Of a stretch of DNA of 5,901 bases, positions 1-5,379 are shown in pieces. The DNA lies in assembly GCA_027031505.1 (NCBI GenBank), contig JALVQH010000113.1, positions 1-5,901 on the forward strand, written 5' to 3'. The position numbers were made by a program, and so were the translations under genes. The stretch is from Campylobacteraceae bacterium (lineage in GTDB: Bacteria; Campylobacterota; Campylobacteria; Campylobacterales; Sulfurovaceae). Under the pieces are notes generated by a model. The model did not search any database. It saw only the letters and a list, made by a program, of their open reading frames with translations, and was not told where the DNA came from. Every line of letters starts with the position of its first letter. Position 1 is the first letter of the stretch.

Positions 1-127
1 CAGTTAGAGAAACTTTAATGAGCATTGCCCATGAAATGCTGTCACTCCACAACCACACCAGCAAAAATACGGCATACAGGAGAAGGATTGTTCCGGTGAT
101 GATACTGGCAAGCTTCATGGCTTTCAT
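1..127 (-). CDS. Partial small membrane protein (N-terminal 42 residues only)
   Basis: The reading frame opens with ATG at 127-125 and runs off the window start without a stop, giving 42 visible residues that begin MKAMKLASIITG. Residues 7-27 form one strongly hydrophobic segment (ILLLYAVFLLVWLW at its core) after a short basic N-terminus, so this is a signal-anchor or first transmembrane helix. I do not recognise the family and propose no function. Its ATG overlaps the stop of the upstream DUF4177-like gene as ATGA, which suggests translational coupling and one transcript. A second in-frame ATG at 118-116 (M4) is a possible start. The gene is too short for a standard ORF list because it is cut by the edge, but the overlap and the well-formed membrane segment make it likely real. 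Confidence 0.62.
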   Translation of the reverse strand, partial: MKAMKLASIITGTILLLYAVFLLVWLWSDSISWAMLIKVSLT

Positions 128-345
128 GCAGGCTTCCTTTCTTTTTTGAGGATGACAATGTACCCTTCACGTTTCCACAGGAGGAGCATTCGTCGGATAT
201 CTTTTTCCATCGTAACCACTTCCCATCCATCAGCAGCATTAGCATTGAGAAACTCAGAGAAACGAATGGGGTTGACTCTGGACTCTCCCAGCAGCAGAGA
301 ACCGAGCATCCCTTCTTGATAGATGACCACTTTGTACTGCACCAT
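124..345 (-). CDS. Small DUF4177-like protein, 73 aa
   Basis: The 73-residue product begins MVQYKVVIYQEG and has the DUF4177 layout: an N-terminal beta strand of the (W/M)xYKVV type, a helical segment FSEFLNANAADGWEVV (about residues 29-44) with the typical Leu...GWE(V/L)V turn, and a final strand with basic residues (YIVILKK, 62-68). The biochemical role of the family is unknown; no catalytic residues or signal peptide are visible, so it is probably cytosolic. The start at 345 is chosen over an in-frame ATG at 375 because AAAGGA lies 5 nt upstream of 345, while the ATG at 375 falls within the -10 element of the proposed promoter. It is first in a minus-strand unit with the overlapping membrane protein and is divergent from a two-component operon. 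The family call is from recognised pattern, not a search. Confidence 0.72.
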   Translation of the reverse strand: MVQYKVVIYQEGMLGSLLLGESRVNPIRFSEFLNANAADGWEVVTMEKDIRRMLLLWKREGYIVILKKERKPA

Positions 346-350
346 GGATA

Positions 351-356
351 TCCTTT
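351..356 (-). promoter_or_regulatory. Shine-Dalgarno site that fixes the start of the DUF4177-like gene
   Basis: On the minus strand AAAGGA sits 5 nt before the ATG at 345-343. The longer frame's ATG at 375 has no such site, so this supports the 73-residue form. Confidence 0.6.
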
Positions 357-373
357 CAGGTTTGGTGAGAGAC

Positions 374-382
374 ATTATACCA
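374..382 (-). promoter_or_regulatory. Extended -10 promoter element for the DUF4177-like gene
   Basis: The minus strand reads TGGTATAAT, a full TGn extension plus consensus TATAAT. Transcription would start near 367, leaving a leader of roughly 20 nt that contains AAAGGA. No good -35 is visible; weak or absent -35 boxes are common for sigma-70 promoters in Campylobacterota. The -35 region would overlap the oppositely oriented element at 398-406. Confidence 0.6.
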
Positions 383-397
383 TTGTTATGCTATCCG

Positions 398-406
398 TGG
401 TATGAT
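398..406 (+). promoter_or_regulatory. Extended -10 promoter element for the two-component operon
   Basis: The plus strand reads TGGTATGAT, a TGn extension with a five-of-six match to TATAAT. Transcription would start near 413 and give about 20 nt of leader before the ATG at 433. The in-frame ATG at 418 would lie only about 5 nt from the transcript start. It mirrors the minus-strand element at 374-382, so the two form an inverted repeat ATACCA/TGGTAT with a 15-nt gap. Confidence 0.55.
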
Positions 407-421
407 ACATCAAAATAATGC

Positions 422-425
422 GGAG
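422..425 (+). promoter_or_regulatory. Shine-Dalgarno site that fixes the response-regulator start
   Basis: GGAG lies 7 nt upstream of the ATG at 433. The upstream in-frame ATG at 418 has no purine-rich site at suitable distance and would add five residues before the conserved MKILIIEDD start of the receiver domain. Confidence 0.55.
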
Positions 426-432
426 CATAGCA

Positions 433-1113
433 ATGAAGATATTGATTATCGAAGACGATCCGGAATTGTCGATGATTCTCACAAATTATCTTGAGAAATA
501 CGATATGGAAGTCATCAGTGCCGAAGATCCCTATCTCGGCCTCTCTTTGCTGACCCAGAATCCCATCGACCTGGTCATCCTCGATCTGACCCTGCCGGGA
601 ATGGACGGTCTGGAAGTGATTGAAAAGATCCGAGCCGAATCGGATGTACCGATCATTATCTCTTCGGCACGCGATGACATTACCGACAAAGTGATTGGTC
701 TGGAGCGGGGCGCAGATGATTATATGCCCAAACCCTACGATCCCCGTGAACTGGTAACCCGCATCAAAACCATCTTACGGCGCGCAGGAGGTTCAAAAGA
801 GAGCAAAGCAGCCGACGAAGAAATGCTGTTCCGTGTCGATACACTTGGGCGTGTGATCCTGTTCCGGGGGCGGCCGCTTGATTTGACGGCAGCGGAATTC
901 GATGTCCTCTCGATGCTGGTGCAGCATAAAAACGGTTCCGTTTCCCGTGAACAGCTCCTCTACGAGAGCGAACACATCGATGACGAAAGTTCGATCAAAA
1001 ACATCGACGTAATCATCTCCCGCATCCGACACAAAATCGCCGAGATTGATCCCGACCATGTATATATCAAACCGGTACGCGGTGTGGGGTACCTTCTGAC
1101 CGACCGCATATAG
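433..1113 (+). CDS. OmpR-family response regulator, ArsR-like (two-component)
   Basis: This 226-residue protein is a cytosolic DNA-binding response regulator. Residues 1-115 are the receiver domain, with the acidic pair D8/D9, phosphoacceptor D51 in LVILDLTLPGMDG, S78 in IISSAR, Y97 and K100 in ADDYMPKPY. Residues about 130-224 are an OmpR/PhoB winged helix (LDLTAAEFDVLSML, then the recognition-helix region SSIKNIDVIISRIRHKI and the wing ending VRGVGYLL). The IIISSAR...GADDYMPKPYDPREL stretch closely resembles, from memory, the acid-responsive ArsR (HP0166) of H. pylori, and the partner kinase is ArsS-like. The linker SKESKAADEE is short and charged. It is followed after 9 nt by the kinase gene, so the two are an operon. 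Targets and stimulus cannot be read from sequence; this is not the arsenic repressor ArsR. Confidence 0.93.
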   Translation: MKILIIEDDPELSMILTNYLEKYDMEVISAEDPYLGLSLLTQNPIDLVILDLTLPGMDGLEVIEKIRAESDVPIIISSARDDITDKVIGLERGADDYMPKPYDPRELVTRIKTILRRAGGSKESKAADEEMLFRVDTLGRVILFRGRPLDLTAAEFDVLSMLVQHKNGSVSREQLLYESEHIDDESSIKNIDVIISRIRHKIAEIDPDHVYIKPVRGVGYLLTDRI

Positions 1114-1122
1114 AGGCTGGGT

Positions 1123-2355
1123 GTGAAACACATTTCGGTTACAGCGTTTGTTCATATCCTGTTTTCGGTTGCGCTGGCAATCCTCGTGGCAACGTTGTAT
1201 TATTTTGTCTCGACCAGCCAGCAAAAAAACAAAATTGCAGATCTGCAGCGCAATAAATTTATCGCTGAAACTCTGGCCAACAGCCTGAATGTAGCCGTTC
1301 CCGATGCCAAACTGTATAAATTTTTCAAAGACCTGGAACTCAAAAAGCTCCCGGTTGATCGTATCGGGAAAATGGTACAGCAAAAAGGAAAAACCATCTT
1401 CTATACCGGGGATTCGAATGCGCCGGATGTACGGATCTTTACCATCGGGGACGGGCATTATTATATCTATGTGGATATGCCGGGTTATCGGATGATGCTT
1501 GTGGACAACCGCTCCCAGAAACAGATTGCCGAGATTGCCGAAATCGTCGGAGGAATTCTGTTTGTTTTGATTCTCCTGCTGTATTATATGGTGCTCAAGA
1601 AACTCTACCCGCTCAAAAAGCTCCACCGCCAGATCGAACAGTTTGCCGCCGGGGACTTGAACATCAAAATCGCCTACGACAGCCACGATGAGATAGGGAG
1701 GATTGCCGAGAGCTTCGACAAAGCCATCGGTCACATCCGTCAGCTGATGAGTTCCAAAAACCTCTTCATGCGCAACATCATGCACGAGCTCAAAACCCCC
1801 ATCACCAAAGGGCGTATCGTCGCCGAAACCATCGAAAATGAAACAGCCGGCAATTTTCTGATCCGTGCTTTTGAACGGATGAATGAGCTCATTTCGGATC
1901 TGGCTGATGTGGAACGGATCACAATGTACGATTTCAAGCCAACTTTTGAAGATATTTTTCTCCAGGACGCCATCCAGCGTACCGAACGCATCCTCCTTGC
2001 CGATCCGACGCGCTACACCATTTCGATCACTGATCGCCCCATTCGCACCGACATCAAACTCCTCGCACTGGCACTCAAAAATCTTCTCGACAACGGAATC
2101 AAATACAGCTCCGACAAACACGTCACCCTTACCACCCTCGGCAACCGTCTCGAAATTCGCTCCAAAGGCAAACCGCTCAAAGAAGATTTTACTTTTTATA
2201 TTGAGCCTTTTTCACAGGAAGAGAAGCGCTCACAGGGCTTTGGTTTGGGTTTGTATATCGTTCACAGCATCCTCGAGAAGCTTGGATACCCTTTTCGTTA
2301 TACGTACGATAATCAAAAGGGGGAGAATGTCTTCAGTATTGTCATCAATAACTAA
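1123..2355 (+). CDS. ArsS-family sensor histidine kinase
   Basis: The 410-residue inner-membrane kinase starts at GTG, with AGAGG 6 nt upstream. TM1 is about 9-29, a periplasmic sensor region about 30-137, TM2 about 140-158, and a HAMP linker about 159-207. The dimerisation/phosphoacceptor helix holds H221 in MHELKTPITKG. The ATPase domain has an N box with N320 and N324 (LKNLLDNGIKYS) and a glycine-rich lid GFGLGLYIV (372-380). The usual G1 box DxGxG is degenerate: the aligned stretch is IRSKGKPLKED (345-355), with Ser or Lys in place of the adenine-contacting Asp. I recall the same feature in H. pylori ArsS, so it is probably a family trait rather than a defect. The kinase should phosphorylate D51 of the regulator encoded 9 nt upstream. 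The signal is unknown; acid sensing by homology would be inference. No terminator is visible after its stop. Confidence 0.92.
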   Translation: MKHISVTAFVHILFSVALAILVATLYYFVSTSQQKNKIADLQRNKFIAETLANSLNVAVPDAKLYKFFKDLELKKLPVDRIGKMVQQKGKTIFYTGDSNAPDVRIFTIGDGHYYIYVDMPGYRMMLVDNRSQKQIAEIAEIVGGILFVLILLLYYMVLKKLYPLKKLHRQIEQFAAGDLNIKIAYDSHDEIGRIAESFDKAIGHIRQLMSSKNLFMRNIMHELKTPITKGRIVAETIENETAGNFLIRAFERMNELISDLADVERITMYDFKPTFEDIFLQDAIQRTERILLADPTRYTISITDRPIRTDIKLLALALKNLLDNGIKYSSDKHVTLTTLGNRLEIRSKGKPLKEDFTFYIEPFSQEEKRSQGFGLGLYIVHSILEKLGYPFRYTYDNQKGENVFSIVINN

Positions 2356-2362
2356 TGAATGG

Positions 2363-3634
2363 CTAAAGGAAACTTCCAAACACATACACGGCATACCCTG
2401 TCGCTACTGCAATCAGCAACACCATCGCCCATCGCCTGAAAGCGGATAAAAAGGATAATACAGCATACCCAGCCACAACCCACCCGGAAAGCATATGCTC
2501 GCTTGTTACCGTCGGCATTGAAAACAGCTGCGTCAATATATTGTCAACTGCCCCACCCTCTCCGACAAAGTGGAGGAGCAACGACAGAGGATAAAACAGA
2601 ATGAATCCAACCGACAGTAGAGGCGAAAGGAGTTGATACGGAGTTGTCAACGGAAAAATTCCGTGCACCAGCGGCTGCATCAGCACAAAGATCCCAACAG
2701 GGATACACAGCAGAGAAATCCAGCGGGCATGAACCCCCCGGCAGTATTGCAAAACAAGAAAAATATAAAAAACACCGGCTACCGAAAGCCAGAATCCCAA
2801 CGAAACAATCAGCAAAGGGAACAGTGCCAGCAATGCAAGCGTGATCGTCGCCAGAAACGTGAAACTCACCAGCTCGATCCCCATCAGCACCATCCCCCAC
2901 CCCACGAGAAGCATCGCGTACGACCGCACCAGCGAAGGGGGGAGCCCCGTCAGCCACAGATAGGCACCGAGGAGGATCATCACCACCGCCCCCACATCGG
3001 CCAGCGCCAGACGCCACGGAAAATAGCGCTGCTGCATCGGACGATACCCCCAGAGCAACACCCCATACAGCACCCCCCAGAGGATCCCGAGATGAAATCC
3101 GCTCAATGCCACGAGATGGCTTACTCCGAGTGCCGCAATGCGGGTACGGAGTGTTTTGGGTATCGGTGCAGCGAGAAAAATCGCCCGATAAAACGCCTGC
3201 ATATCCGGATCGGTATGCTGCCGGTTGATCCACGACTCCAGCCGCATACGCCCATTGGAAATCGGAGGCTCCAGCCGTTTGATGCGGCTCTTGCAGTACA
3301 TCCCGCCCAGAAAATCCCAAAAGCCGATCCGGGGACCGGGAAGCAGTTTCAGATACACCCGCTGCCCCCGTTTCACATCATTTCGATACGCTGTCGTGTA
3401 GATGGTTTTTCCCGAATCGGTATGGAGCTTGAGAACAGCATACGTTCGACCGTTTCGGGACTTGGGATAGGTGTTGACAATCGCCGCATGAGCATAGACA
3501 AACGGCTGCGCGATAAATCGGCTGTAATCACGATGCATCCACCCCAGCCGCAAAGCCACCACCAGAGCCAGCAAGACCATCGTAATCACAAATTCCCGCT
3601 TGGTTGCAAAGAGTTTTGGCTTCTCAAAAACCAT
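2363..3634 (-). CDS. comEC: ComEC/Rec2-family competence channel protein, short form
   Basis: This 423-residue polytopic membrane protein belongs to the ComEC/Rec2 family, which carries single-stranded DNA across the inner membrane during natural transformation. One N-terminal helix (about 14-31) is followed by an OB-like soluble segment (about 45-105, the DUF4131 region) and then a hydrophobic competence domain from about 165 to the end. Family signatures are LGVSHLVALSGFHLGIL (169-185), GLPPSLVRSYAM (230-241) and SLGFWLSVAGV (278-288). There is no C-terminal metallo-beta-lactamase domain: the protein ends in its last helix at VFGSFL, as I recall for H. pylori ComEC. The ATG at 3634 is preceded by AGGA at 5 nt. 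It lies 123 bp downstream of dnaB on the same strand and could be cotranscribed with it. Its 3' end is 7 bp from the convergent kinase stop. Confidence 0.92.
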   Translation of the reverse strand: MVFEKPKLFATKREFVITMVLLALVVALRLGWMHRDYSRFIAQPFVYAHAAIVNTYPKSRNGRTYAVLKLHTDSGKTIYTTAYRNDVKRGQRVYLKLLPGPRIGFWDFLGGMYCKSRIKRLEPPISNGRMRLESWINRQHTDPDMQAFYRAIFLAAPIPKTLRTRIAALGVSHLVALSGFHLGILWGVLYGVLLWGYRPMQQRYFPWRLALADVGAVVMILLGAYLWLTGLPPSLVRSYAMLLVGWGMVLMGIELVSFTFLATITLALLALFPLLIVSLGFWLSVAGVFYIFLVLQYCRGVHARWISLLCIPVGIFVLMQPLVHGIFPLTTPYQLLSPLLSVGFILFYPLSLLLHFVGEGGAVDNILTQLFSMPTVTSEHMLSGWVVAGYAVLSFLSAFRRWAMVLLIAVATGYAVYVFGSFL

Positions 3635-3695
3635 GCAGTTCCTTATAGATCTCCTTTTTTATTTCTCGGCTTATGCTTTAGCTCCAGGCCATCCA

Positions 3696-3725
3696 CCCAA
3701 TAACCAATACACGAATATACCAATA
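3696..3725. repeat. Degenerate AATA-phased heptamer array between dnaB and comEC
   Basis: The plus strand shows CCCAATA (3696-3702), ACCAATA (3703-3709), ACGAATA (3711-3717) and ACCAATA (3719-3725), with single-base spacers at 3710 and 3718. This gives four imperfect copies of a 7-mer on a 7-8 bp period in the noncoding gap. A role is not evident. Confidence 0.6.
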
Positions 3726-3728
3726 TAC

Positions 3729-3746
3729 GGTGCGCAATTGCGCACC
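3729..3746. repeat. Perfect 18-bp palindrome just downstream of dnaB
   Basis: GGTGCGCAATTGCGCACC is perfectly self-complementary (nine bases each side) and starts 11 nt after the dnaB stop on the minus strand. As RNA it would fold to a GC-rich stem of about 7 bp. On neither strand is it followed by a clean T run (minus strand continues GTATATTGG; plus strand CTGCTTTTC), so a Rho-independent terminator is possible but weak. A protein-binding site or a dispersed palindromic repeat are alternatives. Confidence 0.7.
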
Positions 3747-3757
3747 CTGCTTTTCAC

Positions 3758-5197
3758 TCAAATCGTCGGTATATCGATATGCCCCTCCCGCATATCGATG
3801 TTCCCCTCTTCGTACACCACCTCAAACGGAGCACGACTGCCGCTGTCGGCATCGACGAAACGGGTGTAGCGTTTCTGAAAAATCAAATCGACTGTGCCGG
3901 TCGGACCGTTGCGCTGCTTGCCGATGATCAACTCAGTCTCCTCTTCGAGTTTCTTGCGGAAAGTGGAGGTATACTCTTTCCCCTCGGCTCTGGCTTTCAT
4001 CTCCCGCTCTTTCTCCTGCGCTTCCCGATAGACATCGTCCCGATAGACAAAGAGGATAATGTCGGCATCCTGCTCGATCGCCCCCGATTCGCGCAGATCG
4101 GAGAGCAATGGGCGTTTGTTGTCCCGGCTCTCGACGCCACGGTTGAGCTGCGAAAGGGCGATGATGGGAATCTGGAGCTCACGCGCCAGCTGCTTGAGAC
4201 CCCGTGAGATCTCCGAGATCTCCTGCTGACGCCCTTCACGACTCCCCTCCCCGCTCATCAGCTGGAGATAATCGATGATCGCCATTGTGATTTCCGGATG
4301 GCGCGACTTGAGCTTGCGCAGCTTGCTGCGGACATGATGGATCGTCGCATACCCGCCATCATCGACGAAAAGTTTCCGGCGACTCATCTCATCGACGGCT
4401 GCACTCAGCTGTGTCCACTGCTCATCGCGCAGATCCCCTACTCTGAGCGCTTGAAGCGGGATAGAGGTCTTGGCTGAGAGGAGGCGAAGCATCAGCTGCT
4501 CCGCCGGCATTTCGAGAGAAAAGAATGCTACCCCCTCGTTGCGCTCGATGGCCTTGAGCGCCATGTTGAGCACGAGGGAGGTCTTGCCCATGGCCGGCCG
4601 TGCAGCGACGACGACAAGATCCCCTTTGCCAAATCCGCTCGTTTTGTCATTGAGATTGCGAAAACCGGTATCGACCCCGATGAGTTTGGAGTTGCCCATC
4701 GCTTTGAGGCGGTTGATCTCTTCCATCATGGCCACGGCAACTTCGGGTGCCTCGCGAAAATCATCGGTCGCACTCTCCTGAGTGATGTGGTAGAGTTTGC
4801 GCTCGACGAGATTCATCACCTCATCGGCTTCCAGATCGTCTTCGATAGTCACCTTTTTGATTTCCGTCGCCAGAGTCACCAGTGCCCGCTTGTTGGCATG
4901 GGCTTTGATCTCTTCGATGTAGGCTCTGGTATTGGTGATGGGGTTGGCCGAGAGGATGTCAACCATCGCCACCTCATCGAATTTTCCGATTTTCAGGAGC
5001 CTGGTGCGCAGAAACTCCTCGTCAATTGGCTTCTCCTCGAGCGAGAGCCCCTCCATCGCTGCAAACACATGCTGGTGAAACGGCAGATAAAAATCCTCCG
5101 GCTTCAGGCGCGATGCGACGTCTTCCAGAATCTGCGGGTCAAATAAAATGGCTGAAAGTACCGCACGTTCGACATTGAGGTTGTAGAGATTCTCCAT
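3758..5197 (-). CDS. dnaB: Replicative DNA helicase DnaB
   Basis: The 479-residue product is the hexameric replicative helicase that unwinds DNA at the fork and recruits primase. Residues 1-105 are the N-terminal primase-interaction domain (MENLYNLNVERAVLSAIL). The RecA-type ATPase starts near 170: Walker A ARPAMGKTS (199-207; many DnaBs have S at residue 202), E229 in FFSLEMP, Walker B IIDYLQLM (307-314), Q350 in ALSQLNR, DLRESGAIEQDAD (367-379) and the arginine-finger region KQRNGPTGTV (428-437, R429). A charged insert of about 30 residues (391-420) separates FVYRDDVY from ELIIGKQRN; H. pylori DnaB is reported to carry an insert in a comparable place. There is no intein. The start at 5197 is chosen because MENLYNLNVERAVL matches family N-termini and AAGGAG lies 7 nt upstream; the frame extends to 5263, but that adds residues encoded by intergenic repeats. 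Confidence 0.97.
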   Translation of the reverse strand: MENLYNLNVERAVLSAILFDPQILEDVASRLKPEDFYLPFHQHVFAAMEGLSLEEKPIDEEFLRTRLLKIGKFDEVAMVDILSANPITNTRAYIEEIKAHANKRALVTLATEIKKVTIEDDLEADEVMNLVERKLYHITQESATDDFREAPEVAVAMMEEINRLKAMGNSKLIGVDTGFRNLNDKTSGFGKGDLVVVAARPAMGKTSLVLNMALKAIERNEGVAFFSLEMPAEQLMLRLLSAKTSIPLQALRVGDLRDEQWTQLSAAVDEMSRRKLFVDDGGYATIHHVRSKLRKLKSRHPEITMAIIDYLQLMSGEGSREGRQQEISEISRGLKQLARELQIPIIALSQLNRGVESRDNKRPLLSDLRESGAIEQDADIILFVYRDDVYREAQEKEREMKARAEGKEYTSTFRKKLEEETELIIGKQRNGPTGTVDLIFQKRYTRFVDADSGSRAPFEVVYEEGNIDMREGHIDIPTI

Positions 5198-5199
5198 GT

Positions 5200-5220
5200 C
5201 AAAACTCCTTTGGAGTTTTG
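5200..5220 (-). promoter_or_regulatory. Perfect 9-bp hairpin containing the dnaB Shine-Dalgarno site
   Basis: On the minus strand a CAAAACTCC arm and a GGAGTTTTG arm are separated by a three-base AAA loop, with no mismatch. The dnaB Shine-Dalgarno AAGGAG (5210-5205) covers part of the loop and the 3' arm, and the ATG follows 7 nt after GGAG. In the mRNA the ribosome site would be largely paired. The stem-then-TTTTG shape also recalls a minimal terminator, but it sits only 2 nt before the start codon. Confidence 0.7.
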
Positions 5221-5224
5221 GGTA

Positions 5225-5252
5225 AATAGTGAATAGTGAATAGTGAATAGTT
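5225..5252. repeat. Tandem AATAGTG heptamers; left arm of a 21-bp inverted repeat
   Basis: The plus strand has AATAGTG at 5225, 5232 and 5239, followed by AATAGTT at 5246-5252: four copies on an exact 7-bp period. Positions 5232-5252 are the perfect reverse complement of 5353-5373 across the ispG-dnaB gap. Confidence 0.85.
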
Positions 5253-5259
5253 TCGGTTT

Positions 5260-5276
5260 GCATTGCTGTGCAATGC
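5260..5276. repeat. 7-bp hairpin inside the ispG-dnaB gap
   Basis: GCATTGC (5260-5266) and GCAATGC (5270-5276) pair perfectly around a three-base TGT loop. The plus strand continues TGTTATTTTAG, weakly T-rich, but no plus-strand gene precedes it. On the coding (minus) strand no T run follows, so it is not a convincing terminator. Confidence 0.5.
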
Positions 5277-5327
5277 TGTTATTTTAGATTGAAACACTTG
5301 ATTCATTTCCTATCCCTTCCAATGAAA

Positions 5328-5345
5328 GCTTTTCGAAAGAAAAGC
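5328..5345 (-). terminator. Possible weak terminator hairpin after ispG
   Basis: GCTTTTC and GAAAAGC pair perfectly around a four-base loop (TTTC on the minus strand, GAAA on the plus). It begins 34 nt after the ispG stop and on the minus strand is followed by TTTCATT, a poor U tract. The stem is AT-rich, so termination would be partial at best. It could instead be a structural hairpin within the larger inverted-repeat unit. Confidence 0.3.
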
Positions 5346-5352
5346 ATACCAC

Positions 5353-5373
5353 AACTATTCACTATTCACTATT
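5353..5373. repeat. Right arm of the 21-bp inverted repeat, three CTATTCA-type heptamers
   Basis: AACTATT, CACTATT and CACTATT follow each other directly and are the exact reverse complement of 5232-5252. The arm ends 6 bp from the ispG stop codon, and GTTATTCACTCAT beyond it looks like a further decayed unit running into the ispG stop. Confidence 0.85.
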
Positions 5374-5379
5374 AGTTAT

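Noticed and set aside
42..245. Minus-strand frame of 67 codons with a CSSC motif
   Set aside because: It overlaps both the DUF4177-like gene and the partial membrane protein out of frame and lacks a ribosome site; the Cys pair is a frame accident.
793..2121. Long open frame of 442 codons antisense to the regulator and kinase
   Set aside because: It lies opposite two well-supported genes and its product shows no recognisable domain or conserved motif; it looks like the mirror of coding sequence with few antisense stops.
2544..3320. Second minus-strand frame of 258 codons inside comEC
   Set aside because: It overlaps comEC in another frame, and the Gly/Ala/Arg/Ser-rich product has no family features.
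2633..3703. Open frame of 356 codons on the plus strand opposite comEC
   Set aside because: The product is a Gln/His/Pro/Arg-rich string typical of the complement of a membrane-protein gene, with no domain.
3768..3802. Two near-identical ATATCGAT segments at the dnaB 3' end
   Set aside because: They encode the C-terminal NIDMREGHIDIPTI of DnaB, so the resemblance is explained by the repeated residues.
5198..5263. 22-residue N-terminal extension of DnaB from an ATG at 5263
   Set aside because: The extra codons translate the tandem repeats and hairpin, whereas the ATG at 5197 has AAGGAG and a family-typical N-terminus.
5281..5286. TAAAAT as a -10 box for dnaB on the minus strand
   Set aside because: It matches five of six consensus bases, but there is no TG extension or credible -35, and such matches are expected in AT-rich gaps.
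5225..5373. CRISPR-like array from the repeated heptamers
   Set aside because: Units are 7 bp and contiguous without spacers, and no cas gene is present.
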